From positions 372,001 to 436,000 of the forward strand of contig NZ_JMLJ01000003.1 in assembly GCF_000686705.1 (NCBI RefSeq): a DNA stretch of 64,000 nt. Reading direction: 5' to 3'. Source of the stretch: Clostridium hydrogeniformans DSM 21757. Its GTDB lineage: Bacteria > Bacillota > Clostridia > Clostridiales > Clostridiaceae. The translations under genes and the position numbers were made by a program. Below the pieces are notes generated by a model, which saw only the letters and a program-made list of their open reading frames with translations, made no database searches and was not told the origin of the DNA. Shown in pieces: positions 19,004 to 28,334 of the stretch (position 1 is its first letter; every line of letters starts with the position of its first letter).

Positions 19004-19885
19004 TTACTTATCTCCTCCTAAGATTTGTTTTTTAAGCATAAGTCCTGTAGGTGTTACTGCAAGGCCTCCCATGGCAGTTTCTCTAAGTTCACTTGGCAGA
19101 CTACGACCAATTTTATTCATGGCCATAACAACCTCATCAAAAGGTATCTTACTCTCAACTCCTGCCATAACTAAATCCACTGTGGTAAGCGCACTAACCG
19201 CTCCTGCTGCATTTCTTTTAGCACATGGTACTTCTACAAGTCCTGCTATTGGATCACAAACAAGACCTAATATATTTTTTATAACTATTGCCGCACCATG
19301 AAGGCACATAGCTGGTGTTCCTCCCATAAGATCTACAATAGCAGCACATCCCATAGCAGCTGCTGAACCACATTCTGCCTGGCATCCACCTTCTGCTCCA
19401 GATATGGATGCATTCTGTGCAATAACAACCCCTACAATAGAAGATGCAAAAAGTGCCATTATAAGTTCATCATCACTTTTATTAAGCCTTTCTCCTGCTG
19501 TGGTTATAACTGCTGGGAGTATTCCACAAGATCCAGCCGTAGGACATGCAACTATTCTCCCCATAGAAGCATTAACCTCTGAACAAGAGATAGCCCTTGC
19601 CATTGCCTTTACTATATAATCTCCACTTAAAGTATTTCCACCTTTAACATATTGATTTATTCTATATGCATCTCCTCCAATAAGTCCACTTACTGAAATA
19701 ACCTTCTCATCTAAGGCTCTCGATGCAGCTTCTTTCATTGCATTTAAATTTTTTCTCATTTTTTCTATAATAACTTCTCTTGACTGTCCGCTTTCTTCCA
19801 TTTCATTTCTTAAAGCAAACTCTCCAAGGGATATGTTTTCTTTAGTACATATTTCTATTAGTTCTCTTCCGCTTTTTATATACAC
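19004..19885 (-). CDS. sdaAA: L-serine ammonia-lyase, iron-sulfur-dependent, alpha subunit
   Basis: 293 residues. Clostridial two-subunit L-serine dehydratase, which deaminates serine to pyruvate using an oxygen-labile [4Fe-4S] cluster. Family stretches seen: IVACPTAGSCGILPAVITTAGE, AEGGCQAECGSAAAMGCAA, CDPIAGLVEVPCAKRNAAG, which supply the cluster cysteines. It starts 4 bp after the beta-subunit stop codon, so the two are translationally linked. Together they feed serine into fermentation. Confidence 0.95.
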   Translation of the reverse strand: MYIKSGRELIEICTKENISLGEFALRNEMEESGQSREVIIEKMRKNLNAMKEAASRALDEKVISVSGLIGGDAYRINQYVKGGNTLSGDYIVKAMARAISCSEVNASMGRIVACPTAGSCGILPAVITTAGERLNKSDDELIMALFASSIVGVVIAQNASISGAEGGCQAECGSAAAMGCAAIVDLMGGTPAMCLHGAAIVIKNILGLVCDPIAGLVEVPCAKRNAAGAVSALTTVDLVMAGVESKIPFDEVVMAMNKIGRSLPSELRETAMGGLAVTPTGLMLKKQILGGDK

Positions 19886-19889
19886 CTTA

Positions 19890-20570
19890 TTATTCTCCTT
19901 CCTTCATAGGATTTATTATTTTTATGTGATTTATTTCTTTTATAGATAAAATTTCCTCTTTTATTTCTTTAGTTATATTATGATCTGTTTCAAAAATCAT
20001 AGCAGCACCACGTCCTCTACTGCTTCTAAATACCTTCATAAAGGCTATATTAATATCATTATCATAAAGAATTGCAGTTACCTTTGATACAACTCCTGGA
20101 GCATCCCTATGATCTATAATAAGAGTTGGATATTCTCCTGTAAATTCAACCTTTTGGCCATCTACTTCTGTTATTATTATGCTTCCTCCCCCAATAGAGG
20201 ATCCCATTACTTCTGCCTCATATCCATCTTCTTTTTCAATGACAAATTTTACTGTATTAGGGTGTACTTCTCCTAAATCAGCCTCTTTAAAAACTATTTC
20301 TATTCCCTTGTCCTTAGCTATCACTAGAGAGTCTCTAAGGCCTTCATCCCATGGATTCATTCCAAGAATACCAGCTACTAAGGCCCTATCTGTTCCATGA
20401 CCTTTATAAGTTTTTGCAAAGGATCCATGAAGAAGAAATGTAACCTTTTTTATATTTTCTCCTGCAATAATTCCAGCAATCTTTGAGAGTCTGGCTGCCC
20501 CAGCTGTATGAGAACTAGATGGTCCTATCATTATAGGACCTATAATATCAAAAACTCCATATCTTTTCAT
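19890..20570 (-). CDS. sdaAB: L-serine ammonia-lyase, iron-sulfur-dependent, beta subunit
   Basis: 226 residues. The N-terminal beta-subunit domain begins YGVFDIIGPIMIGPSSSHTAGA, the SSSHT motif being typical of serine dehydratases. The C-terminal about 75 residues form an ACT domain (PTLIIDHRDAPGVVSKVTAIL, NIAFMKVFRSSRG), a usual site for serine or effector binding. First gene of the sdaAB-sdaAA pair; a GGGG-containing ribosome site precedes the ATG. Confidence 0.93.
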   Translation of the reverse strand: MKRYGVFDIIGPIMIGPSSSHTAGAARLSKIAGIIAGENIKKVTFLLHGSFAKTYKGHGTDRALVAGILGMNPWDEGLRDSLVIAKDKGIEIVFKEADLGEVHPNTVKFVIEKEDGYEAEVMGSSIGGGSIIITEVDGQKVEFTGEYPTLIIDHRDAPGVVSKVTAILYDNDINIAFMKVFRSSRGRGAAMIFETDHNITKEIKEEILSIKEINHIKIINPMKEGE

Positions 20571-20953
20571 TATAAAAATCCCCTTTTTCTAAGCTTATAT
20601 TTCTTTTGGTTTTCTATTATTAAACTTTAGTTATATATAATTTATCCTATTTAATTATAAGTATTTTTTCTTATTAGTTCCATGAAAATTTATATGTATA
20701 TATTAAAATAAGAGTTTAATAATTTTTGTTTTAAAAATTAATTTATATGTGAAAATAAACCCCTTATATAAGATAATTATAAAAATGTTTTCCACATTAT
20801 CTTATGTAATATTGTAGTTATATCTCCTTAATTCCCCTAAATTGAATAAAGTTCATCCTAAGGGTAAAAATTACCTGTCTAAAATAGTTACCCCTTAAAT
20901 GAACTTTATTTAATCTTTTAATTATAGCTGTAAAACTTTATCCATATTATATA
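20571..20953. other. 383-bp intergenic region with two inverted repeats
   Basis: No gene. It holds a 10-bp inverted repeat ATAAGATAAT/ATTATCTTAT (20768-20805) and a larger imperfect hairpin at 20845-20910. Both lie between the udk-like gene and the sdaAB promoter side. Confidence 0.55.
20845..20910. repeat. Long imperfect inverted repeat
   Basis: AATAAAGTTCAT at 20845 pairs with ATGAACTTTATT ending at 20910. An inner AAGGGTAA/TTACCCCTT extends the stem to about 22 bp with a few mismatches. There is no T-run, so it is a poor intrinsic terminator even though it lies 44 bp after the end of the nucleoside kinase gene. Confidence 0.5.
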
Positions 20954-22612
20954 TTAATATTTATAGAAAACACTTCCTCCTATAAATTCTCTTAGAATAG
21001 AATTTGTTGGAATAGTATCTATATCCACATCTTTAAATAGCCTTAGAAAGTTTTTAAGACGTAAAACTTCATAATAAACTTCGCTTTCTTCTCCTATCTT
21101 TTCTAGTTCCTCCAATGCATATTTTTTTAGTACACATAACTCATATACAAGGGTTGAATTAAACATAACATCAGCTTCTTCTTGGAATATAAATATATTT
21201 TTTTCTTCCCCTCTTTTAATAGAAGGCCACATTTTAAGAGTATCTTCCCCCATATAACCTCTAGATAAAAAATCTCTTACTATTCTTCTTACCTTCCTAA
21301 CATCTGTTGTTGTTATTCTATTGTGGCTATCTATATTAAGCTGAGTTAAAGCACTTATATATATCTTAAACTTATTTTTACTATCTATTGCCCTAGTTAA
21401 CTTATCATTTAATCCATGAATTCCCTCAACTATTAAAACCCCATTGTCTGGTAGCCTTATTTTATGTCCATTCCACTCTCTAGCTCCAAGCTTAAAATTA
21501 TAACTTGGAATTTCAACAGTATCCCCCTTTAGTATTTTTTTTAAATCCTCATTAAATAAAGGTAAATCTAAGGCATCTATGGACTCAAAATCATATTTTC
21601 CATTTTCATCTAAAGGTGTATCCTCTCTATTTACAAAATAATCATCCAAGGATATTGGTATCGGAGTTATTCCATTAACTCTTAATTGAATCCCAAGCCT
21701 TCTTGCAAAAGTAGTCTTCCCTGATGAAGATGGACCAGATATAAGTATTACTTTTACATCCTTTTTCTCACTTATAGTGTCTGCAATATAAGCTATTTTC
21801 TTTTCATGAAGGGCTTCTGCCACCATAATAAGCTCTTGAATTTCTTTATTTTCTATTTTATTATTTATAGCCCCTACATCTGCTACTTCTAAAATATTAA
21901 GCCATTCCTCTGTTTCCTTAAATATATTATCTAACTTTTCATAATTTATAAATTTAGGTAATCCCTTAGGATCATTTTCTTCTGGATACCTTAAAATAAA
22001 CCCTGGATCATGAAATATTAGATCAAAGGTTTCCATAACTCCTGTGCTTGGGGCTAAAGGACCATAAAAGTAGTCATATCTTCCTTGGAGTTCATAAAGC
22101 TTTAATTTATTATTTTTTACATGTTTTAAGAGCCTTACCTTATCTTCAAACCCATAGTCTTGAAATATATTAATGGCCTCTTCCCTAGTTACAGATATTT
22201 TATTTATTCTTTCATCAGCCGTTATAATTTCTTTCATTCTATTTCTTATATCCTCTATATCCTTTTCATCTAAGGAATGCTCCTTATGAATTTCTCCATA
22301 GATTCCCTTACTTATAGAATGTTCTATGGTTATTTTAGATCCCTTAAATAAATCATATACTGCTTTTATTAAAATAAAATGAAGTGTTCTTGCATAGGTT
22401 TTTAACCCTATGGTTTCTTCTATGGTTACTGGATAAAATTCTCCCCCATGGGGCACCTTATCCCTAAGCTCATAATAACGTCCATCTATTTTTCCTAAGG
22501 TGATAGGAATATCTCTATTGGAAAAATGTTCCTTTACCACTTCTTCAAAGGTGATCCCTTCCTCCACCCTTAAGTTTTTTTCATTTGGTGTATATAAATG
22601 TATTTTAGCCAT
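20954..22612 (-). CDS. Nucleoside kinase: ThrRS-like/TGS N-terminus fused to uridine kinase
   Basis: 552 residues. The first about 60 look like a TGS domain. Residues to about 250 resemble the editing (SAD) region of threonyl-tRNA synthetase (EHSISKGIYGEIH, YELQGRYDYFYGPLAPSTG). From about residue 285 there is a uridine kinase-type P-loop domain with ISGPSSSGKTTFARRLG, DDYFVNREDTP, and IVEGIHGLN. This fusion is a known Firmicutes nucleoside kinase family, but why it carries synthetase-like parts is unclear. Probably salvages uridine/cytidine. Monocistronic. Confidence 0.85.
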   Translation of the reverse strand: MAKIHLYTPNEKNLRVEEGITFEEVVKEHFSNRDIPITLGKIDGRYYELRDKVPHGGEFYPVTIEETIGLKTYARTLHFILIKAVYDLFKGSKITIEHSISKGIYGEIHKEHSLDEKDIEDIRNRMKEIITADERINKISVTREEAINIFQDYGFEDKVRLLKHVKNNKLKLYELQGRYDYFYGPLAPSTGVMETFDLIFHDPGFILRYPEENDPKGLPKFINYEKLDNIFKETEEWLNILEVADVGAINNKIENKEIQELIMVAEALHEKKIAYIADTISEKKDVKVILISGPSSSGKTTFARRLGIQLRVNGITPIPISLDDYFVNREDTPLDENGKYDFESIDALDLPLFNEDLKKILKGDTVEIPSYNFKLGAREWNGHKIRLPDNGVLIVEGIHGLNDKLTRAIDSKNKFKIYISALTQLNIDSHNRITTTDVRKVRRIVRDFLSRGYMGEDTLKMWPSIKRGEEKNIFIFQEEADVMFNSTLVYELCVLKKYALEELEKIGEESEVYYEVLRLKNFLRLFKDVDIDTIPTNSILREFIGGSVFYKY

Positions 22613-23102
22613 ATAAATCCCCCTTCTATATTTATTAGAATTTAAGAATAACTAAATAACTAATGTACTTATTATTGGTTATTTACTACCATATTTTATG
22701 AATTTTAAACTAAACCCATTTAATTTAAGAGAATCTATTACACAAAACTTTCAAAATTTCTACGTATAATTAATCATTAAGATTTTAAAATAATTTTATT
22801 AAATTAATTAATAACTAAACTTTAGTTTTCATATAGATATCCAAAGGGACATCTAAACTTATCCAAAATTTTTTACCACCATTTCTAAAGTTACTAAATA
22901 AAAATTTAAGGAATAATTTGATTTTAGGTTGAGGATATCTATAAATATAATAAGTTTCACACATATAACTTAAACTTCTCTTTACATTTTTTATAAACTA
23001 ATCCCTTATCTATATTATACTTTAGTAAATTTAGAATGTAATTATTTTCAGTAATAAAAACCCTTCATTTATTACATAATATATCTTAGAGGAGGTATTT
23101 TT
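22613..23102. other. 490-bp divergent intergenic region, nothing recognised
   Basis: AT-rich spacer between divergent genes. It must hold both promoters, but I can assign no element with confidence. An AGGAGG ribosome site precedes the ATG at 23103. Confidence 0.4.
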
Positions 23103-23750
23103 ATGTTTATTTTTTTAATTAGAACCGCAATATTATATGCACTTGTAGTTCTAATAATTAGACTTATGGGAAAAAGACAAATTGGAGAGCTTGAACCCTT
23201 TGAACTAGTTGTAACCATAATGATTTCGGACTTAGCCTCCCTTCCTATGCAGGATAATAGGCTTCCTCTTATTAACGGAGTTATTCCTATAGTAACATTG
23301 CTTATTATTCAAGTAGTATTATCAGAGGTTCAAATAAGAAGTAAAAAATTTAAAAATATATTGGATGGAACCCCTTGTGTACTAATTAAAAATGGAATAA
23401 TAGATACTAATCAACTAAGGAATCAAAGACTAAGCCTTCCTGAACTAATGGAGGAACTTAGGATTAAAGGTTATACTGATCTTACTAAAATAGCTTTTGC
23501 CATCTGGGAAACTAATGGTCAACTATCTATAATTGAAAAAAATATTGACCAAACCCCAGTGTACATACCAAGAATCTTATTTAATAATGGTAAGCTCTAT
23601 GGAGATATCTTACAAGCTATAAATAAGGACGAGGATTGGTTTAATAATGAACTAATAAAAAATAAAGTTACTAGAGAAGAAATTGATTTTGCAATTATAA
23701 ATTGCAAGGGTAAATTTTCTTTTCAAAGAAAGGCAGGGAGTAAAAAATGA
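23103..23750 (+). CDS. DUF421 membrane protein (YetF/YdfR-like)
   Basis: 215 residues with three N-terminal membrane helices (about 4-20, 38-52, 58-76) and the family motif LVVLIIRLMGKRQIGELEPFE. A cytoplasmic domain follows with GTPCVLIKNGIID and LSLPELMEELRIKGYTDL. The family is common in spore-formers, with several paralogues usually present, and has no established biochemical activity. Its stop overlaps the start of the DUF4363 gene by 4 bp, so the two are cotranslated. Confidence 0.85.
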   Translation: MFIFLIRTAILYALVVLIIRLMGKRQIGELEPFELVVTIMISDLASLPMQDNRLPLINGVIPIVTLLIIQVVLSEVQIRSKKFKNILDGTPCVLIKNGIIDTNQLRNQRLSLPELMEELRIKGYTDLTKIAFAIWETNGQLSIIEKNIDQTPVYIPRILFNNGKLYGDILQAINKDEDWFNNELIKNKVTREEIDFAIINCKGKFSFQRKAGSKK

Positions 23751-24127
23751 AAAATATTGTAACTTCTTTTTGCATATTTATATCATTATTAATATTTATG
23801 ACCTGGTCTTTAAATTATTTAAATAAGATTACTTTAGAAATAGAACAGAAAAATGATGTAATTGAAGATTTAGTTAATGAAAACAAATGGGAAGAAAGCT
23901 ATGAAGAGGTTCTATCCCTTTTAGATTTTATAAATGAAAATTCTACTAAAATGTCTATATTTATAAATCATCAAGAAATGGACTTAATTGAAAGTGAAAT
24001 TTATAGATTAACTCAATTTGTTAAAAATAAGAACTTAGATGAGACATTATCCTCCTTACATTTTATAAAGTTTTCTGTAGATAGTGTAAAAAAACTTCAA
24101 AAAGTAAACATAAAAAATATTTTTTAA
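23747..24127 (+). CDS. DUF4363-type small membrane-anchored protein
   Basis: 126 residues: an N-terminal membrane anchor (about 4-22) followed by an amphipathic helical domain (LVNENKWEESYEEVLSLLDF, HQEMDLIESEIYRLTQFVKN). It matches the general shape of DUF4363 proteins, which regularly follow DUF421 genes in clostridia. The ATGA overlap with the preceding gene indicates coupled translation and probably a joint role. Confidence 0.75.
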   Translation: MKNIVTSFCIFISLLIFMTWSLNYLNKITLEIEQKNDVIEDLVNENKWEESYEEVLSLLDFINENSTKMSIFINHQEMDLIESEIYRLTQFVKNKNLDETLSSLHFIKFSVDSVKKLQKVNIKNIF

Positions 24128-24264
24128 TAAAAAATATTTATATAAAGGTAGAAAATCTTTTTCTTTTCCTTTATAATAAAGATAGAAAACAATTAGAAAA
24201 AGTCCCACTGGGACTATTTTAGTCCCTATAGGCCATAGAAAATTTATGAAAGGTGGTTTATCTA

Positions 24265-25200
24265 ATGGCATTAGTTACAACTAAAGAAATGTTCAAAAAA
24301 GCTTACGAAGGTAAGTACGCTATAGGAGCATTCAATATTAATAATATGGAAATAATTCAAGGAGTTATAAACGCAGCAAAATCTAGAAATTCTGCTGTAA
24401 TACTTCAATGTTCAACAGGAGCAATAAAATACGCTGGTCCTAAATACTTAAAGGCAATGGTTGATGCTGCAATAGCTGATACTGGAGTAGATGTTGCTCT
24501 ACATCTTGATCACGGTCCAAACTTAGAAACTGTTAAATCAGTTATAGATGCAGGATTCACTTCTGTAATGTTTGATGGTTCTCATTATGACTATGAAGAG
24601 AATGTAAGATTAACTAAAGAAGTTGTTGAATATGCTCACGCTAGAGGCGTTGTTGTTGAAGCTGAGCTTGGAGTTTTAGCAGGAGTTGAGGATGATGTAG
24701 TTGCTGCTGAGCATATATACACTGATCCTAATCAAGCAGTTGATTTCGTTAAGAGAACTGGATGTGACTCTTTAGCAATAGCTATAGGAACAAGCCACGG
24801 AGCATTTAAGTTTCCTCTAGACTTCAAACCAGAACTTAGATTTGATATATTAGAAAAAATTCAAGAAATGTTACCTGGTTTCCCAATAGTTCTTCACGGA
24901 GCATCTGCCGTTGATCCTGAAGCTGTTGCAACTTGTAATGAGTATGGTGGAAACATAGCAGGAGCTAAAGGAATCCCTGTAGATATGCTAAGAAAGGCAT
25001 CTTCTATGGCTGTATGTAAGATAAACATGGATACAGACTTAAGACTTGCTATGACAGCTGCTATAAGAAAGACTTTTGGAGATGATCCAAAGGAATTCGA
25101 CCCAAGAAAATACTTAGGAGCTGGAAGAGCTGCTGTACAGAATACTGTTGAAGGAAAAATAGACAATGTTCTAGGATCTAAGGATTCTATAAGCAAGTAA
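24265..25200 (+). CDS. fba: Class II fructose-1,6-bisphosphate aldolase
   Basis: 311 residues from the ATG at 24265. An upstream in-frame GTG at 24253 lies inside the AGGTGG ribosome site and is rejected. Zinc ligands and substrate motifs are visible: ALHLDHG, VMFDGSHYDYEEN, VEAELGVLAG, GTSHGAFKF and LHGASAVD. It splits fructose-1,6-bisphosphate to the two triose phosphates in glycolysis, or the reverse in gluconeogenesis. It is monocistronic, with a strong terminator 10 bp after the stop. A small hairpin AGTCCC/GGGACT (24201-24215) lies in its leader. Confidence 0.95.
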   Translation: MALVTTKEMFKKAYEGKYAIGAFNINNMEIIQGVINAAKSRNSAVILQCSTGAIKYAGPKYLKAMVDAAIADTGVDVALHLDHGPNLETVKSVIDAGFTSVMFDGSHYDYEENVRLTKEVVEYAHARGVVVEAELGVLAGVEDDVVAAEHIYTDPNQAVDFVKRTGCDSLAIAIGTSHGAFKFPLDFKPELRFDILEKIQEMLPGFPIVLHGASAVDPEAVATCNEYGGNIAGAKGIPVDMLRKASSMAVCKINMDTDLRLAMTAAIRKTFGDDPKEFDPRKYLGAGRAAVQNTVEGKIDNVLGSKDSISK

Positions 25201-25210
25201 TTCTATTACT

Positions 25211-25238
25211 AAAACCCACCTAAAATTAGGTGGGTTTT
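25211..25238. terminator. Bidirectional terminator between fba and the NdpA-like gene
   Basis: AAAACCCACCTA and TAGGTGGGTTTT form a perfect 12-bp stem with a four-base loop. T-rich on both strands. Confidence 0.9.
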
Positions 25239-25239
25239 C

Positions 25240-26277
25240 TTATTTCTCCATATAATTCATAACATGCTTTATAACTATATTAATGCTTCCGTCTCCATTT
25301 CTTTGTATTTCAAACTTACTATTATCATGATAGGCTTCTTCGTCTATATAAAGATCTATATCCTTATCTATTTTAAGCCTCACTCTCTTTAACTTCTTTT
25401 CTACCCATTCCTTATCTACCTTAACTTCCTTTTCAAGGCCTTGAGCTGCTACAAATTCCACAAACTTAGCTTTTTTATCAGGTTCTTCCTTAAATAAATT
25501 TTCACTTAGCTCATGTACATCTATTATTTCTTCTTCCTTTAGGTTTCTTTTTACCTCTGTTCTTATAATCTCAGCCTTATCTGCATCTTCCTTTATGTGA
25601 TTCCTTGTAAAAGTCTCTGCAGCTTTTAAAAAGGTCTTTGTCATATCTCTTTCATTGGTAACTATACTACATCCTAGGTAATTATTAAGGAAGTAGTTAG
25701 ATCCATATTCCTCATTATCCTTTGACTTCTTTTGTTTATCTATAACCATTAAATTAAATTCTTGCCCTTCCCTTACAGGTTTTATAAAGGCTCCCTTTTG
25801 AATTCTTTGGCTACTACTTGGAAGTCCTGCAGTATGAGGAACTATGTTTATATTCATTCTATCTTCTATAAAATCAATTTTATGGGTAAAATTCTTTACA
25901 TAATCCATTTTAAGCATACAAAGCATGGGACCATATTCTGTGGTAATTCCTATAACTAAAATATCACAAGAAGGTATATTAACATTTGCCTTCATTTGAA
26001 CAAAAAGCTGTCTTGCAAGCTCCTTTGACACCTCTAAAAGATTATTTTCTCCATTTAGATATTCTTGGCTTACTTCCTTTACAATACTTCTCTCTTCATT
26101 AAATAAGGCATACTTTAACTCTTCATCCTTTAAGCATCTTTCCACATGCTTAAATAAAAAGGTATAAGTATCCTCATCTAATTCTAAATATGATTCATTA
26201 AGTATAGGGTCTATTCCGTTACTATCTAATATATGAAGTACTGCGTCTATTATGGTTATATCCTTTATGTATTCCAA
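25240..26277 (-). CDS. Nucleoid-associated protein (NdpA/37-kDa family)
   Basis: 345 residues matching the NA37/YejK-type family: an N-terminal domain with ILDSNGIDPILNESYLEL and VGITTEYGPMLCMLKMDY, a central segment PSSSQRIQKGAFIKP, and a C-terminal part rich in charged residues. The family is named for nucleoid association in E. coli; its biochemical role is poorly known. Convergent with fba, which shares the terminator. Not obviously part of an operon. Confidence 0.75.
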   Translation of the reverse strand: MEYIKDITIIDAVLHILDSNGIDPILNESYLELDEDTYTFLFKHVERCLKDEELKYALFNEERSIVKEVSQEYLNGENNLLEVSKELARQLFVQMKANVNIPSCDILVIGITTEYGPMLCMLKMDYVKNFTHKIDFIEDRMNINIVPHTAGLPSSSQRIQKGAFIKPVREGQEFNLMVIDKQKKSKDNEEYGSNYFLNNYLGCSIVTNERDMTKTFLKAAETFTRNHIKEDADKAEIIRTEVKRNLKEEEIIDVHELSENLFKEEPDKKAKFVEFVAAQGLEKEVKVDKEWVEKKLKRVRLKIDKDIDLYIDEEAYHDNSKFEIQRNGDGSINIVIKHVMNYMEK

Positions 26278-26356
26278 GTACTACACCTCTACTTTCTTTT
26301 TTAGTGTAATAACACAAAAACATTTCTATTATACCATAATTATTGTAGTTTATGTT

Positions 26357-27346
26357 TTAAAGTTCATTATACAAATGACAAGAGACAAAATGGTCCTTCT
26401 TTACCTCTAGAAGTTTTGGTTCTTCTTTATAACACCTTTCCTTAGCAAAAGGACATCTAGTATTAAATCTACATCCTTCTGGTATATTACTTGCACTTTC
26501 AATCTCTCCCTTTAAAAGTATTCTTTCTCTTTTTTCTAAGGGATGAGATTTAGGTACAGATGCTATTAGTGCCTTAGTATAAGGATGTAGAGGCTCTCTA
26601 AAAATTTCTTTTGCCTCCCCTTTTTCAACAATAGTTCCTAAATACATAACCCCTATTTCATCACAAAAGTTCTTAACTACATTTAAATTATGAGATATAA
26701 ATAAATAAGTTAATCCATGTTTCTCCTTTAAATCTAACATAAGATTAAGTATTTGAGATTGTATTGATACATCTAAGGCTGCTGTTGGTTCATCACAAAC
26801 TATAAACTTAGGTTTTAAGGCTAATGCCCTAGCTATACCTATTCTTTGTCTTTGTCCTCCACTAAACTCATGAGGATATTTTTTAAGAGCATCTTCATCT
26901 AACCCACATTGATTCAAATAACTAATTATATACTCTCTTAATTCTGATTTTTTTAAAAGATTATGCTTCTTTACCCCTTCCCCAACTATACTCTCTACAC
27001 TCTTTCTTGGATCTAAGCTTGAATAAGGATCTTGAAATATTATTTGCATATCTTTTCTTAAATCTCTTAAATTTTTACCGCTTAATTGAATTTTATTCTC
27101 CACATTATAAAGGGTTTTATTATTAAATATAACTTCTCCACCACTAGGATTTATTAAATTTAAAATAAGTTTTCCCGTAGTTGATTTTCCGCATCCTGAC
27201 TCTCCTACAAGTCCCATTATAGTTCCTCTTTTTATATTAAAGCTAACATTATCCACTGCCTTAAATACTTTTTTATTAGAGGTGAAAAACCCCTGATTTT
27301 GAATAAAATTTTTCTTTAAATTCTTAACCTCCAATATATTATCCAA
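26357..27346 (-). CDS. oppF: Oligopeptide ABC transporter ATPase (OppF/DppF-type)
   Basis: 329 residues. Walker A GESGCGKSTTGK, Q-loop MQIIFQDPYSSLDP, signature FSGGQRQRIGIARAL, Walker B FIVCDEPTAALDVS and switch His in LFISHNL. The C-terminal oligopeptide/dipeptide extension carries the Cys-rich GCRFNTRCPFAKERC, a [4Fe-4S]-type motif seen in this family. Last gene of the five-gene importer operon; it starts 2 bp after the oppD-like gene ends. It powers peptide uptake together with the other ATPase. Confidence 0.92.
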   Translation of the reverse strand: MDNILEVKNLKKNFIQNQGFFTSNKKVFKAVDNVSFNIKRGTIMGLVGESGCGKSTTGKLILNLINPSGGEVIFNNKTLYNVENKIQLSGKNLRDLRKDMQIIFQDPYSSLDPRKSVESIVGEGVKKHNLLKKSELREYIISYLNQCGLDEDALKKYPHEFSGGQRQRIGIARALALKPKFIVCDEPTAALDVSIQSQILNLMLDLKEKHGLTYLFISHNLNVVKNFCDEIGVMYLGTIVEKGEAKEIFREPLHPYTKALIASVPKSHPLEKRERILLKGEIESASNIPEGCRFNTRCPFAKERCYKEEPKLLEVKKDHFVSCHLYNEL

Positions 27347-27348
27347 TT

Positions 27349-28323
27349 CTACGCCTCCTCTTTAGAGTATAGAAAACATCTTACCCTATGATTTTCTTTT
27401 AAGGTTATAAGTTCTGGCTCTAGCTTTATACATCTTTCCATTACTTTATTACACCTTGTATTAAACTTACACCCTATTGGTTTTTCATAGACTTTAGGTA
27501 TATATCCCTCTATATTAAAAAATCTATTGTCCTTCATATTATCTGGAGTTGAATCTATAAGACCTATGGAATAAGGATGAAGTTTATTATCAAAAAACTC
27601 TATTACACTACATTGTTCTAATACCCTTCCTAAATACATAACCATAACTTCATCACAAATTTCTGCCACCACCGAAAGATCATGGGTTATTATAATAACT
27701 GTACACTGAAGTTCATTGCTTAGATCCTTTAAAAGATTAAGTATCTCCATTTGTATTGTAACATCTAGAGCTGTAGTAGGCTCATCTGCTATTATAAGCT
27801 TTGGTTTTAAAACTATAGCCATAGCTATCATCACTCTTTGTCTAAGCCCCCCACTTAATTGAAATGGATATCTCTCCATAATCTCCTTAGGATTAGGTAC
27901 TCTAACCTTTTTTAAGACTTCTTCTACCCTATTTTTAAGCTCATCTCTTTTGCAGCTATTATGTATAATTAAAATTTCTTCTATTTGCTCCCTAACTGTC
28001 ATTATAGGATTTAAGGCTGTCATTGGTTCTTGAAAGATAATAGCAATATCCTTTCCTCTTATATGGCTCATTTCCTTATCATTAAAGCTTAAGATATTAT
28101 TATTGTTAAAAATAATATCTCCACTTATATTAAATGTATCTTTATTTAATAAATTCATTATGGATAAAGCTGTTATACTTTTTCCACTTCCTGATTCTCC
28201 TACTATTCCAAATATCTTAGATTTTTCTACTTTAAAACTTACATTATCCAAAATCTCAACTATTCCATTTAATGTATTTGCTTTAACATTTAAATTATTA
28301 ACCTCTAATATATAATTCTCCAT
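27349..28323 (-). CDS. oppD: Oligopeptide ABC transporter ATPase (OppD/DppD-type)
   Basis: 324 residues. Walker A GESGSGKSITALS, Q-loop IIFQEPMTALNPI, signature LSGGLRQRVMIAMA (Leu-Arg in place of the common Gln-Arg/Met-Arg), Walker B LIIADEPTTALDV, switch His IITHDLS. The C-terminal extension has GCKFNTRCNKVMERC. Located between the second permease (11 bp) and the second ATPase (2 bp) genes. Confidence 0.92.
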   Translation of the reverse strand: MENYILEVNNLNVKANTLNGIVEILDNVSFKVEKSKIFGIVGESGSGKSITALSIMNLLNKDTFNISGDIIFNNNNILSFNDKEMSHIRGKDIAIIFQEPMTALNPIMTVREQIEEILIIHNSCKRDELKNRVEEVLKKVRVPNPKEIMERYPFQLSGGLRQRVMIAMAIVLKPKLIIADEPTTALDVTIQMEILNLLKDLSNELQCTVIIITHDLSVVAEICDEVMVMYLGRVLEQCSVIEFFDNKLHPYSIGLIDSTPDNMKDNRFFNIEGYIPKVYEKPIGCKFNTRCNKVMERCIKLEPELITLKENHRVRCFLYSKEEA

Positions 28324-28334
28324 AATCTGCTCTC

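Noticed and set aside
24253-24264. GTG start 12 bases upstream for fba
   Set aside because: The GTG lies inside the AGGTGG ribosome site; the ATG at 24265 has correct spacing and gives the conserved N-terminus.
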